Of a DNA stretch of 64,000 nt, positions 35,455 to 48,015 are shown piece by piece. Below the pieces are notes generated by a model. That model did not search any database, had not been told where the DNA came from, and worked only from the letters and a program-made list of their open reading frames with translations. Each line of letters starts with the position of its first letter. Positions within the stretch are counted from its first letter, which is position 1. A program made the position numbers and the translations under genes. The DNA comes from Epiperipatus broadwayi (lineage: Eukaryota > Onychophora > Udeonychophora > Euonychophora > Peripatidae): positions 2,108,001 to 2,172,000 of the forward strand of contig JAQFVV010012497.1 in NCBI GenBank assembly GCA_028023455.1, given 5' to 3'.

Positions 35455-37101
35455 TATAGAATGAATCTCTCAATTTATATGTCTTGCATTGTAATATCTA
35501 CAGTTTTTTTTTTTAAAAAATAATAATACAATAAGATTAATAAATATTTTATTTAAAATCCTTAAATATTTCAGTTATATTGATCTAATAAAAGTGTGTG
35601 AATATTTATTATTATCACAAGCATAAAATATTTTATTTTAATTGAATCAATTAGTATTTTCATTGCTAAAAATTTTGTTGTTATAATTAGATAAGAGAAA
35701 GGAATGTATGTAATTAGAATCATATGAATTTCAAAGTTAATCTGTAAATTGAAGAATGTCTATTTATAAAATAATATGTAAATGTATATAGTAAAATTTT
35801 GGAGTGAATAGTAGTAATTATAGAGGAGATAAAGCAGATTTAGACCACATGTAACAATTTATAAAAAAAAAGAAAAAAAGAGAGAGAGAGAGAGAAAGGA
35901 GGTCAATTTAGCAGTTGTCTTGGGAGAAGAAAGACTGGAGACATTTTTTGTTTAAATATCAGATGAGAATTTTAGCTGTAACATTTGACTGGAGATAATT
36001 AATTCCAGGTGAGTTATCAAGGAGGAGAATATAAATAGTGGCAATTTCGATAGATTATTCATTAAGTTGAACTGTGATTGTTTTGCAAAACTGAAGTAAT
36101 GGAAAATAAAAATTATGGTGGGCTAAATTTAACATATGCCCACGTAAAACTTAAAGCAATATGGAGTTGTCTATGATCAATCCATTGGAAATAATGTCTT
36201 ACAAAAGTTTAAAAATGAAGTAAGATAAAAGCTGCTGCCTTAAAATTGTTACTTATCTGGGCTAAATCTGTTTCCACCGCTCAACTGAATATTGATTTAT
36301 AAGAATTGTAATTTAATCATTGATTTTATTACAATTTTTTATTTATTTATTTCTTTTGCAAATTTTATTCAAAAGATGGGATCTATCTGCAATATTGTTA
36401 CTTTATACAAACATATTGGAAGTCCGTATTATACCAAGAGGAGATGTGTGCATTTTGTTCAGGTTAAAAACAAAATAAAAAAAAGGAAAAACTCTTTATC
36501 GATGAGATATTAAACACTGCTATCACTAGGATTGTGAATATAAAGAAAAAGGAAAATAAATGTGTTACACCTGAACAGTATGAGGATAAATGACATTGGG
36601 GTAATAATACAAGTAAGCAAGTTGTTTTAGTTATTTTGTATGATATTAACTTTAAATTTATATATATGTCATAATCATACATTACTATAAAATATTTGTA
36701 AATATATGTGTGTGTATGGTGTGTCAATTATCATCATTATTTTTTTTTTGTTTAATTTTTTTTTATGAAGTGTATTTTCTTTTATTAAATGATTAATGAA
36801 TAAAATTATATACATTTATTTATCATTTGCCAGTTTGATCTTATTGGACAATTCATTTCTATCTTAAAAGAAAATGTTTCTCAGCTGAGTATATAGAGGG
36901 AATGTAACCGAGTTATTTTTGAATTACTGCTCATATATTCCAATCTTTCCCTTTAAAAAGTGGTGCCCTTATCTATAACAGACATGTATAATTATATATT
37001 TGTCCCAAATGGTTAAAATAAAATAAAATGTTGTGTATATGAATAGTCAATTCAAGAGCTTTTATGAATTAAAACTGGTTGCATTATTAAAATTAATTTT
37101 C
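35455..37101 (+). repeat. 3' LTR of the gag-only retrotransposon (~1.65 kb)
   Basis: It starts just after the purine tract with TATAGAATG, parallel to TAGAATGG at 31154, and ends at ATTAAAATTAATTTT. It contains a GA-repeat (about 35877-35897) where the 5' LTR has only a short purine run. Confidence 0.85.
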
Positions 37102-37195
37102 TGGTATAATATATATATATTTAATCCCATAATTAAAATCACTCGTATCAAGATGAAAAGAGAAAATGCATCATTTCATTGAGTACTGTTTAGAG

Positions 37196-37589
37196 CAGGG
37201 GTCCCCAACCTTTTTACACTTAAGAGCAAATTCTATAATACTGGCCAAGTGGCGGGCATCATTTATTTTTTCAACCAGGTGGTGGACACAATTTATTGTT
37301 TCAATGTAAATTTATAGTTGGATATTGTTATTAATACACATAATTTACAAAAAAATATTTATTTCAAAAATAAAATTTTAACATATAATTAACGTTTATA
37401 TTTTTACACTGTAAAAGTATAGTATGCCCTACAATTTGATTACAATATAATACAATAATTTATAAGAAATTTTAAAAATTAAATTTATTTGTATCAGATA
37501 ATTTTTTATTGTGTTCGGATAGCGGCGGGCATAAGTAAAATTGTCTGCAGGCGCCATGGTGCCTGCGGGTATAGAGTTGGGGACCCCTG
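37196..37589 (+). mobile_element. non-autonomous hAT-like DNA element, copy 2 (more complete)
   Basis: Terminal inverted repeats are CAGGGGTCCCCAACC and (G)GTTGGGGACCCCTG. The interior is about 360 bp, AT-rich and without coding capacity, with a GC-rich right shoulder near 37520-37575. The 8 bp flanks (GTTTAGAG and GCCAAGGA) are not a clear target duplication. It lies about 95 bp beyond the 3' LTR of the large retrotransposon. Confidence 0.8.
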
Positions 37590-38597
37590 GCCAAGGATAT
37601 CTAAACAAGATCAAATTTTTCAGGTAATCAGATTACAGCCAATCTGGATATTTATTCAATACTAATTGTAAAGGGGTATCTAGTTATTCTTAACTGAAAA
37701 GTAAAATTGAGTGTGGTGCATTAACCATTTCATTAAAGGGGGGGGGGAAGACTATTAAAATACAATGCAATTAATAGGTGGCTGAGCTCATTATTTACTC
37801 TATCTCACTCAACAAATCAGCTCAGCCCACTTAAATTACATCTTAGATTATTTGTAGTAAAATCATTTTTACATATTAATAGAAATCCTAAAATTAAAAT
37901 TTGTTATATGATAATTTAATATACACTCTTGCACAAATGCAAAATTAAAAGTAATTTATTCACAATTACAGTTTAAAATACTTTAATTAAATAAAAAATA
38001 TAAATTTAATTTTAAATTACATTTGCTCAAAAAAATTTCATTATGTTAATTAAAATTGAAGCATTTTTTTAATATGCTGTTTCTTATATCGTTATGTAAT
38101 GTAAAATTAACAGGATACTAGAACCAGTTATTATTTTTATGTTAACATTTTGAAAATAAATGCTTTGAGTAAAACTTTGTTTTATATATTGTACATAGCT
38201 GTGAATCAGTAATGATTAAACTCACTGGATAAACTATTTCATTAACAATTTCGTTATTGCTAGCGCTTAAAGTGTGCAAGAATTTTTAAATTATAAACAT
38301 CTGCTTTAACTTTAATATTAATGAAAATCTACCCAGTCTATGCATGTGCTTTTTACACTTTCATTTTCATCTTTTTTTCTACTTTCCGAAAAGGTAAGTT
38401 TTATTTTTCTACAATAAAAAATAAAAATTTTATGATAATTTTTGTAATCAAGTAAGTTGAATTTTTTTGTCTTTCTCTCATTTTTTTGATAATTAAATGG
38501 AAAAGTATTCGCTGTGAAAAATACATTAGAAAAAATAAAAGTTTTACTGATGTATTTAGAAGACAACGTTATGGGAGCCTGATGATAAGTATTTATT

Positions 38598-38654
38598 TTT
38601 TATATATTTTTAAATTATTATTTTATTTTTATATATTTTTAAATTATTATTTGA
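38598..38654. repeat. two-unit AT-rich tandem repeat (~29 bp period)
   Basis: TTTATATATTTTTAAATTAT occurs twice in tandem. Confidence 0.75.
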
Positions 38655-40107
38655 ATTTATATTTGATAAAAAATATACGAAAAAATTATTATTGAAACTA
38701 ACATAAAAAAAAAGAAGCTTGTGATTGTGTACATTTATATCATGAATTATTTGCATTTTTTGCTATGATGTGGGCTTGGATCCAGTATTTGAATTAGTGA
38801 TATGAGACAAAGATAAACATATTTTGCAAATATTATGACCTGATTTAGATTTTTCTATAATGTCTTGTCTGCATTTTAACAATAATAAAAATACGCAAAT
38901 GCTAAAAATAAAGACTGTGACAGAATATAAACTTAGGTTGATTATACACTACTGCAATGTAAATTTCAAAGCTGCATATCAAATGCAAAGAGAAGTGGCA
39001 GTTTATGAAACTATTACTAAATTTATTGTCATAATAGTATGAAGCCTATGAAGATAGGATAAATAATACTACATCACACTGACTCTAAACTACTAATTTA
39101 TGTACCTCAAGCTTAACTCTATAATGAATTTAGTATTTCATTCAATTTTTATTTTATTTTATTATTTTGTATAGTGACTATTGAAGTTCTTTATTATAAT
39201 ATTCAAATTATACTAATTATTGATCAATATTAACTACTTGCTATAAGGCATGTTATTAAGGATGACATATTCATTGCAAACCTCTGTATGGAAATACATT
39301 TTGAAGAGCTACTAGGATAAATGAATGTACTAGTATCTTTATTCGAAGAAGTTTTCAAGTAATGGATTACCTTAGGTAAGTGTTATTATAAATCTTTTTT
39401 TTTTAATTTTATGATGAATCCAACTAACCTAATAACACAAATATAATTTTAAGTTGTATGCATGATAATTTTGAATTTATGAAATTATTAGAAATATTAA
39501 CTTTTACTCTTTTTTTTATTACTTTGAATATCAATGACTATTTTTTTCAGCTTAATTACATTCTTTGATGTTTCAAACAATATATATTATGTCATTTTTG
39601 AGTAATACAAACTTAAGTTATGATAAAATTTGTGGCTTAACATAATTTTTTAAATATTCAATAAGGCTGCTTTGTCAGCGGAAAAATTAAAAATGAAATA
39701 TATTTCTTTGCATACATGTTTTTGCTAGGCCATGATGTCTGATGAAATAGGGCTAAGATATTAAAAACTTTCTTGAAAATAAACTTTTAGCAGAATCACA
39801 ATGCATTCTTTTTAAACTTTTATATTTGTAAAGCATTTTTATAGTAGGTAAAGTCTATAAACATTTAGCAACTCATCTTATCTCCCATTATCTTAGGTAC
39901 CCTTTTGTTTAGCTAGTAGCATCTTTTACGGTAAATGTTGCTAAAAGTTAATAATAAAGTTTTCTGTTACTGTTTTCTCAAAATAAAAATTATAATTTAA
40001 ATAAAGCTTTTAGTCGCAGAATGTATGGTTTTACTAATTTAGTTTTTCATGTATAGAAGGAATCTTAATGGTGGGGCTATTTTATTTTGTTTTAAGTTGT
40101 CTGTTCT

Positions 40108-40127
40108 ATACACACATATGTGTGTAT
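40108..40127. repeat. perfect 20 bp palindrome
   Basis: ATACACACATATGTGTGTAT is its own reverse complement. Probably a CA/TG microsatellite by-product. Confidence 0.9.
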
Positions 40128-40682
40128 CAAGATTCTTTTTGTTCAGATCCAAATAGATTAGTTTAAATGTAAGGATAAAATATATAGATTATCCCTTTTT
40201 TTGATTGCATCTTTTTTGTAGATATAAGACTGAGATTGTTCTGGTTTTAAGTAATTTTTGCATCAATATTTTTTTCCCAATGTGACTGCATTTTAAGCAT
40301 GATACGAAGTTTTATTTTTGTCATTGGAGTACCCTCATAATGAAATTAAAAAGTTAGATGATGTAAAAACAGTGTCTTACAATGCTTTATGTTTTGGACT
40401 ATCATTTGTGTTTGATGTATTAAAAAAATTCAGTTTAATAAACTCTGTCATTATCTGAAATATAAAGAAAAAATGTCTACTGTGCATATGTATGACATGT
40501 CATCTCAAAAGAAAATTTGATTCCAGGCAATATAGAGGAAATTATGTAACTGTAAGTCTTATAGGGTTTGTGTGTGTGTGTGGTTTTTTTTTTTGTAAAA
40601 ACTAATATCTAAAAATATATTGAATCAGGTGGGAGATGATCACTCTTATTATATAAATTTAAAAATTACTATTATTAGATCT

Positions 40683-41960
40683 CGATCTTTCCAGCTGCAT
40701 TTTTATTATCACAGCACACCGGCTCTCCAAGCAGAGAAGTCAAATACAGAAGGTTGATAAGACCAACAACACCTATAACCAGACCAAGGCTATACAAAGT
40801 ATAATCTGTGGCCACATTTCCAGGCTATAGAACTTCTCGGCTGCTAAACTCAAACCCTTGCCATCCAAAGCACTTTTATTTGTTTTGAGGTAAAACCTCA
40901 GGTGCTGGCTAATCACAAATTATAATTAGCATCCTTAGATGACAGATAAACAATTTAGCACTTGATTAATCCCTAGCTAGCTCTTTTCTTTATTGTTATA
41001 AGATGGCAAACTATACTAGACTGCTTAATGATTGTATTTGACTAAAATGATTTTGTAGGTGATATACTTATTAAAAGAAATGATCAAACTATAACTAGCA
41101 AACAAGTACTTTATTTAAAACACTCTTAATTAAACAACATTAGGGAATACTATAATAAAGAAAGTTAGAAATCATTAAACACGCTTTTACTAAAATATAT
41201 GACAATAAAGAGTAATACAGTTAAAATACTATAGATATACTTATGCAAACATGCCATGACATGTAAATTTAATACTCGGGGAGAGCTTTATACGTATTAA
41301 TTAAAATATATACTGAAAAGATTATGTATACATGCACACACTATGATTCATTTATATGATAAATATGGAAAGCACTCAAAGATTGCTATGGCTATTAACA
41401 AAGTCATAATCAGTTCATGCATGGGAATAAAAGTTCATAATTATCTAGGATTATACTTTATGCTTCTAAAGATATGGCTCCTTGTTTCTCGAATGTCTAT
41501 GATCACCAACCAGCTGGATTTTCTTCTTTCAGTATATTTGCAATTTGGATTCAGGTGGTCTTCCTCCATTTACTGAAGTAGATATTTGTTGATTGTTCAG
41601 GTTATTCAATGGGCATGATTTTTAGGCAGAGGAATTCTAATGTTCAGGAGGACCGGAACTGAAAGTTATCTGCATACTTCGGGGGCTTTCTAGCACTATA
41701 TATTAGATGGCTCTTCAGTAACTATGGAAGACATCTAATCACATTCTAAGGATGCTCATGACCATGACCATCTTTCTTCTCTGGAACTCTTCCTCAGTAT
41801 TGATACTAGCACAGTTTTAATATTGTCAGTTACTATGATGCTGCATACTCATCGCAAATCAAGAATCATGGATCAAAAGAGAAATTAGACTCAGAATGAT
41901 GATGAATAAGTCTTTTTATATGATTCCCTTCCATGGTCTCTCTATTTATCATGCCCATCA
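40683..41960. other. more complex stretch, probably old transposon
   Basis: GC-richer blocks at 40683-41010 and 41340-41960 flank an AT-rich middle. Neither strand gives a long frame. The plus-strand frame 41343-41576 has no recognised domain. The mix of balanced and AT-rich blocks resembles the solo LTR at 14.4 kb, but I could not find TG...CA ends with a duplication. Confidence 0.4.
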
Positions 41961-44900
41961 AATTTAATTAATTTGTAAATTTTATTAATTATTTTCCTGT
42001 TGTTTTTTAATCTGCATACCTGTGTAGATTAATCTGACCTTGGATAAGATATTGTTTCAAATTAATTTCCATTGTGCTTTTCTTTATATTTATTATTCCC
42101 TTTCTTCAATTTATCAACCGATCAATTTTTAAGTAGATTTAAATTTGTACACTTTCCTTTACATTATAACTCAATTTTCAGTTTTACTACACACATTTGC
42201 TTTCTCTTTTTTTTTAATTCATGAAAAGAGGAAACTCTAACTTTAACCTTTTATTTAGTTAAATTTCTTTCCCCTCTATCGTTTTTTAGCTATTAAAACT
42301 TTATGTTAATAAGATGCTGCACTACTTTGTCTTTTGGCAAACTGCATTCCTTTTTTTTTTTTTTAAAGAAAAAAAACTTTTTAAACTTTCTAATCAAACT
42401 TCTCTTTCTTAAACTCTACTAAATTATATTTTTATTTCTTAAACTCTTAATTATTTCTTTCAACAAGGTTTTTACTTCAATCATTTTTTGATAAATAATT
42501 CCACAGTATTTTTGTTTAAAACTCTTTAACTACTTACAATTTTTTTTTGTATTAAAATTTTACCTTTATAAAATTTACAAACATGTAACGCTGTTCACTA
42601 GTGGTACAATATATATAGAAAAAGAAGTTGTAAAAAAAATATGTGAACCAAACATTTTAGAAGAAATTAATAGGGACTTTATGGGTAAGTATAGATATTA
42701 TTATAAATTTTTTACTATTACTTGATATTATAAGAAAATGTCTTGCTAAATTAATTCAAATTTATTTTTCAAAAAATAAAATTTGTTATTATTTATATAA
42801 AAAAATTAAATTAAAAAATAGTAAACTTTTAAATATGTTTGTATATATTATGTTTACATGATATGTTTTCCGGTTTCATCCATTTATGAATTTTATTATA
42901 AATATACCGATGTTTCAGTCTGATCACACAACCATCAACTGGGTAATGAATAGAATATTATAAAAATGATTCTAGAGTTTCTATAAGCATTGATTTATAA
43001 CAATGTTAAAGTTCCATCAATAGAAAAAATAAGTTACATAAAATTGAAAAATAAAATAAAAATGTTTGTGTACATTTTGTGTACAATTTGTGCATGTGTA
43101 TAAATTGTCCAAGTACAATTGCTGATATATATTTGCACTTCTAAATTATAATTTATCAGTATTGTTATTAAATAAACATTTGAAATGAAATTTTTGCATT
43201 ATCTAATATTTACTTTATTAGAAAAGACAGATTTTGTAATCTTAAATATATTGGTCTTAGCTTAAATATGAAGTCAGACAATTTTGTTTTATCATAAAAA
43301 GTCTGGTATGAAATATTGATGAGTCCTATTACGTATCACTTTAATTATAATTTTCCCAAAGTTTTATTAAATTTACTAACAAAATTCCTATTTTAAAATT
43401 TGTATATCATAATTCACAATTTCTGATTAAATTCAAATAGCTTTAAAAATATTTAAATTTAATATTGGTTTTTAAAGGATATTAACTCTATGAAAGATAT
43501 ATTTTATTTTTAACTTCATGTAAATCTGAATTTATTGTGATAATTATATCTTCAACCAAATGCATAAATAGTCAATATAGTACATTTGTAAACAACATAT
43601 ATAAAAATAGCTTTATAAAAAAACTTTATTTAGTTGTTATAATAAATTACTAAAGTTAAGAAATCAATGATTGATAGATATCATTTTTAAATATTTTATT
43701 GATGTTATTTCAAATCTTTCATGTTTATCATGATGTAGCATTTATATTTTGTAAAAAAGAATGAAGTGGTATATATATATATAGACACTTTATGAGAGCC
43801 TAACTATTTGTCTTAATCAGTTTATATGATTGATTCTATTTTTGTTTGCAATATGGCTAATCCGCTGTCAGGCTTTAGTTAGTTCTACAAAAGTAGTATA
43901 TGAGATATGTTTATGCACCCAAATGTGTTCCATAAATAATATTCAGAATGATAACTATATATACAAATTTTTTCAAAAAGTAAACGTTATGCAGCAGCAC
44001 AAAAATGAATTGTGATTTACATTATTAACAACAATAAAAATGAATGGGGGGGGGGGAGTCAAGCAAAAGTGAAATTAAATAATTTGTCATTAAATAATAT
44101 GTATAAAATTTTATTCACAATTATGATTTTGCTTATTCAAAAATATACTTTCTCAAGAGAAAATTATTAATTAAAAACAGGCATGTAAATATGCACACAT
44201 AACTATCCACAATTCAATATAAACATCAATCATCTTAAAATTTAAAAAAAGGCTTCATAAGATTGATGGTTTATGATTTGAATAATTAATCAAAAATATT
44301 TCTTTGATTTTTTTCTTTTTCTTTTACTACTTAATAAAAAAAGGTTGTTTTAAAAATGATTAGCATTTGTTTTAAATTGTGGATGTTTCTGTTGTTTTCA
44401 GTTGATGAGATCTATTTGTTTAATATGAGAAACCATGGTTATAAAGCAAATTGTATTAAAAAAATCGTAATTTTACTAACATATTTATTGACTGATTTTT
44501 ATTAACATATTTATTGTTATATACTTTTTTTAAATTTTGATTATAATAATTAGTATAGTGTTACTCAGTATTATATTTATGCATAATAGCAAATAATTAT
44601 AGGAGCTGGTGAAAATCGTCTGGTACCAGCTTTATTAAATTCATCTTGCATTATATTATCATACAACTTATTTCAGCAAATGAATTCATCAGCTAAAATA
44701 GTTGGATAATGATATACTGTGATTTGAATAATAATGTATTGCAAAATGTTAATTAAATTAAATAGACATTCTAGAAGAATTTTAACAGCTACTAAAATTA
44801 CTATATATATTTATCAATAAACAGGTCAAGATATTTTCAGTTAAGCAACTAATTAGAAGTAAGACTTTGATGCATATTATGTGACATCAAAGCTAGATAA

Positions 44901-46032
44901 TTATTTTTTTGTTGCTAGCTTCATATGAATGTGGGTTTACCAACACAAGTGACAAAGTCAAGCATGAGCTATTTAAAAAGGTGATCCTAAATTAATTAAA
45001 CTATAGTGCTGACTTATGAGTAAGGTTGTTATAACACGGACAAAGAAGTAGGCTATGAATGCTTTAAAAAAGCTAGAGAAGGATGGAAGAATGCAGTCTA
45101 AAATGTTGTAAGTATCAATTAGGAAAGAAATTTGAAGTGAATTGATTGTAGCAAAAATTAAGGTGTGTGTGTAAAGGACTTGGGAAAGGTGGGAGTACTG
45201 GATTTTATTGACACAAATTTATTGAATTTAAACTCTGTATTCGAGTACATTTTATTTAGCTAATTAATAAATTTTTAAATAATACTGAATTATTTTTGTA
45301 AAAAAAGTTCGCATAATCTTGAATAGCATAAAAACAGCAACTTAAGAAGAGTTAACGAAGGATAAAAATAAATATTTTTTTTTTCTTTTTAAAAAAAAAA
45401 AATTAAGAACTCTTTCTAACAGTAAAAGCTTGACAGTGTTAAAGAAAGTGATTTTGATTAAGCTTTTCTGAAAAATGAACCAGCTGTTTTGGACATCTTT
45501 AAAAATGTATTGCTCCCTGCTTAAATTTTAATTCTTTTTTGGCTGTTGCAAACTTATTATTTTTAAACCACAGGAGAATTAGTTAAAAAAAAAATTCCAT
45601 CCACTACTGATCTTTTGAATAAACATTTGTTGTTTTGAGAAATAGTGTTTACTTTTATTGCTATAAAATCTCTCGGTTACTGTTTTATTTTCAAAAATGT
45701 AGATTCTATATTTCTTTTAAAAATTTTCGAATTGCTATTAGCAATTTAGAATTATTTGATGATTTTTAGGAAAAATAGTCCAACAGTATCAAAAGTACAC
45801 GTAATACACTTTTTAAAAATTTCATGCAAATTTATTCATTTTCATTTAATTATTTTTTAAAGTATTGTAATTTTTTAATATAATAGATATATCTCTGTAT
45901 ATATAATATCAACAAAATATCACAGGATCTTCGGTCATTTGAATACTTTTAATCAAATCTGTTTCTCCTACTTCAATTATACTATCTTGTGAAAACTTGA
46001 AGAATTAATGGATACCGGGTGGAGTGTTTAAT
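41961..46032. other. AT-rich non-coding stretch
   Basis: About 4 kb of mostly T/A-rich sequence, with 11 G at 44046-44056. No gene is recognised. Confidence 0.5.
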
Positions 46033-46296
46033 CTGTCCTATCCATATTTCCAGACTAGTTTTTAGGTTATGATCTTCATAATTGAGCAATTTTGGAACTG
46101 GATCTAGTTCACCTGACTAGCAATCAAGTTGAATTAGATTCAGGACATTGTTTTTGAAATTTATGTTTGACAATGGCTAAATGATAGCTGTTGAGATAAA
46201 GATAAATTAAATCCAAAAAATCTAGAAGCACTAGATAAAAGACCTTACTGGTAAAGGCTGTAAATTAGAAACTAATCTGGATTGCAGATAGGACAG
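46033..46296. mobile_element. MITE-like element with ~28 bp inverted ends
   Basis: Left CTGTCCTATCCATATTTCCA followed by GACTAGTT is complementary to right AACTAATCTGGATTGCAGAT followed by AGGACAG, with some mismatches. The interior is about 210 bp. No target duplication is evident. Confidence 0.55.
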
Positions 46297-46545
46297 CACT
46301 TAGTAGGGGGTTATTATGAACTACCATTTAGCATTTATTGACTTCTTAAGCTTAAACTACATGACATAACTGGAATAAGAGAAGTAAATTTTGTGTGTTT
46401 ATGTAGGTGTATACATTTATGTATATAATAGTATCACTATAAAAAAATCCTAAGTGCATTATAAAATCCTTTTAAAAAATAATAATACAAAAATGATTTT
46501 TTATCATATAGTTGAAAATAAATATGATTTTACATGAAGTATATC

Positions 46546-46754
46546 ATGTAAATAAGCATTTATTTTATATAGCGTATGTAAACAATTGTATTACATTCAA
46601 ATATCAGCCTTTCACGCTAATTGTGCATATGCTTTGCGAGTGTTAATAATAAATGAATACTCGCAAAGCGTATGCACAATTAGCGTGAAAGGCTGATATT
46701 TGAATGTGATACAATTGTTTACATATGCTATATAAAATAAATGCTTATTTACAT
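46546..46754. mobile_element. large hairpin MITE (arms ~97 bp)
   Basis: Left arm 46546-46643 and right arm 46657-46754 are near-perfect complements: ATGTAAATAAGCATTTATTT on the left, AAATAAATGCTTATTTACAT on the right. They enclose a ~13 bp loop. The arms differ at only a few positions, so this is a fairly recent or conversion-maintained palindrome. A half copy follows at 46977 and a diverged relative lies at 63694. Confidence 0.9.
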
Positions 46755-46807
46755 ATTATTAAGTTTCAGTTGGAATGACATTTAGTAAATTCTAGATAAT
46801 TTCACCG

Positions 46808-46832
46808 ACGATGTCATTCATTCAGACATCGT
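46808..46832. repeat. small perfect stem-loop
   Basis: ACGATGTC, then a 9-base spacer, then GACATCGT. It sits between the large hairpin and its half copy and may be part of the same element. Confidence 0.8.
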
Positions 46833-46976
46833 ATATAGTAATTTAAAGTGACTGTTCCATCCTCACGCTTTTTTTGCCAGTACTTCAGATTTGCTCATAT
46901 ATAAGCATTTGAGTCGGAGGAATAAGAGGATTCCTTTTATTCCTGCATAAATACTATATCTTGTATTGGTGAGAAA

Positions 46977-47048
46977 GTATTCATTTATTATTAACACTCG
47001 CAAAGCGTATGCACAATTAGCGTGAAAGGCTGATATTTGAATGTAATA
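46977..47048 (-). mobile_element. half copy (left arm plus loop, inverted) of the 46.5 kb hairpin
   Basis: About 70 bp equal the reverse complement of the left arm and loop of 46546-46754, including TATTATTAACACTCGCAAAG and CACAATTAGCGTGAAAGGCT. Similarity stops abruptly after GAATGTAAT. Confidence 0.85.
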
Positions 47049-47742
47049 TTTAAAGTATATCATATAACTTATATGTATGAAATATAAGCAGGTAATTTTT
47101 TAAATATAATTTCCTGTTATACACAATGCAAACAGGCATCTAACAGTGTTCTGTACAGAATGCTAATTCCCTCTTATTAATACAGCAATCATTTAATAAC
47201 AACATTTAGATATATATTAAATTAATTAGAAAATATTACTTCCTCTATTTCATATGTTTTTCTATATACAAGAAAGTCAGAAAATATTTTCTGATTCTTA
47301 TATAAATTTCCTAATAAACATCTCTTTCCAAGTGCCTTTCTTTTTTAATTTACATATGAATGTAACCCTAGTTTACTCTGTTAAATGACCCTTTAAGATC
47401 AGCATTAAATGTTAGAAGTTTGATTTTATTAAATTTATTGATGATATGGCAGTACAGCAAAATCTTTATCAATTATTTTTCAATGTCCTAGTGGAAATAA
47501 ATCTTAGAAATGGGGAATTTCTATTCTTTTGGATTGAAAATAATACTTGCAAGTAGTCAGAATAAACATTGAAAAATATTCAAGATCGAAAACTGAAATG
47601 AAAATAATTTTCAAAGTTCATTCTGACTGCTTTCTATTATGAAGATGAATAGATAATGAGAAAAAAATTGAGAGTTAAGCAGTATTGGTAGACATCATAG
47701 AGAAGATTAATGTTTTTAAATATTGGCATCTTGATTAACTGA
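47049..47742. other. AT-rich non-coding stretch
   Basis: No recognisable gene. It may include further decayed LINE sequence downstream of the reverse-transcriptase remnant, since that element reads toward lower coordinates. Confidence 0.45.
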
Positions 47743-48015
47743 CTACGGAAGGAACAGGGAGGACTTGGTGAACATGGACATGTAAACTTTGGATAGAGAG
47801 GATGTGATTCTCTGTGTGGATTGAAGTAGCTTTCCTTGGATAGATCTCCTCATGGTGGAAGCAGATTCAAATATAGGAGAGCCCAAGAAGTTTTGCAGCT
47901 TCACTGCAAATGGTTCTGGAATGGTCTTACCCGAGGATATATACCAGGCAGATGACTTGGTCATATTAAACTGGAGGCCAGATTGATCAGAGAATTCTTT
48001 AAGTATTGAATGCTA
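47743..48015 (-). mobile_element. LINE reverse-transcriptase remnant (palm/thumb)
   Basis: On the minus strand the frame reads SILKEFSDQSGLQFNMTKSS, later GKLLQSTQRITSSLSKVY and FTKSSLFLP. F...SGL..N..KS followed by ...L...L..W/Y....LS is the conserved sequence after the catalytic box of LINE reverse transcriptases (Tx1/L1 type by style). An in-frame TAG stops it at both ends. Only about 88 codons survive. It could derive from the same lineage as the fragments at 19.3 and 55.1 kb, but the overlap needed to prove that is absent. Confidence 0.6.

Larger units (their letters stand above)
31151..37101 (+). mobile_element. degenerate LTR retrotransposon with long LTRs, gag-only interior
   Basis: Two direct repeats (31151-33081 and 35455-37101) flank about 2.4 kb. 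A primer-binding-site-like TGGTTCCCAACATGGGGC starts about 9 bp after the 5' LTR. A purine tract, GGGGAGGGGGAGG, abuts the 3' LTR. The interior holds a coiled-coil segment and a gag-like core, both broken by frameshifts and stops. I recognise no protease, reverse transcriptase, RNase H or integrase. Either pol has been deleted or this is a non-autonomous derivative relying on a partner. LTR divergence (many substitutions and indels) shows it is old. A TATAA(T) motif occurs at both outer edges and may be the target duplication. Confidence 0.85.
37590..40682. other. AT-rich non-coding stretch with simple repeats
   Basis: It contains ten G (37738-37747), a two-unit AT-rich tandem repeat (38598-38654), a perfect 20 bp palindrome (40108-40127) and a TG run (40568-40582). 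I see no gene. Open frames at 38318-38566, 38486-38695 and 38860-39042 are compositional. Confidence 0.5.

Noticed and set aside
40683-41960. Second solo LTR
   Set aside because: Composition is similar to the 14.4 kb LTR, but no TG...CA boundaries with matching flanking duplications were found.
43830-44015. Possible LINE C-terminal fragment (AIWLIRCQ resembles SIWLVRCK at 55.9 kb)
   Set aside because: Only about eight residues match, and no flanking similarity to either LINE copy is visible. Chance is likely.
46546-47048. CRISPR-like repeat array
   Set aside because: The repeats are inverted arms of a foldback, not direct repeats with regular spacers, and the genome is eukaryotic.
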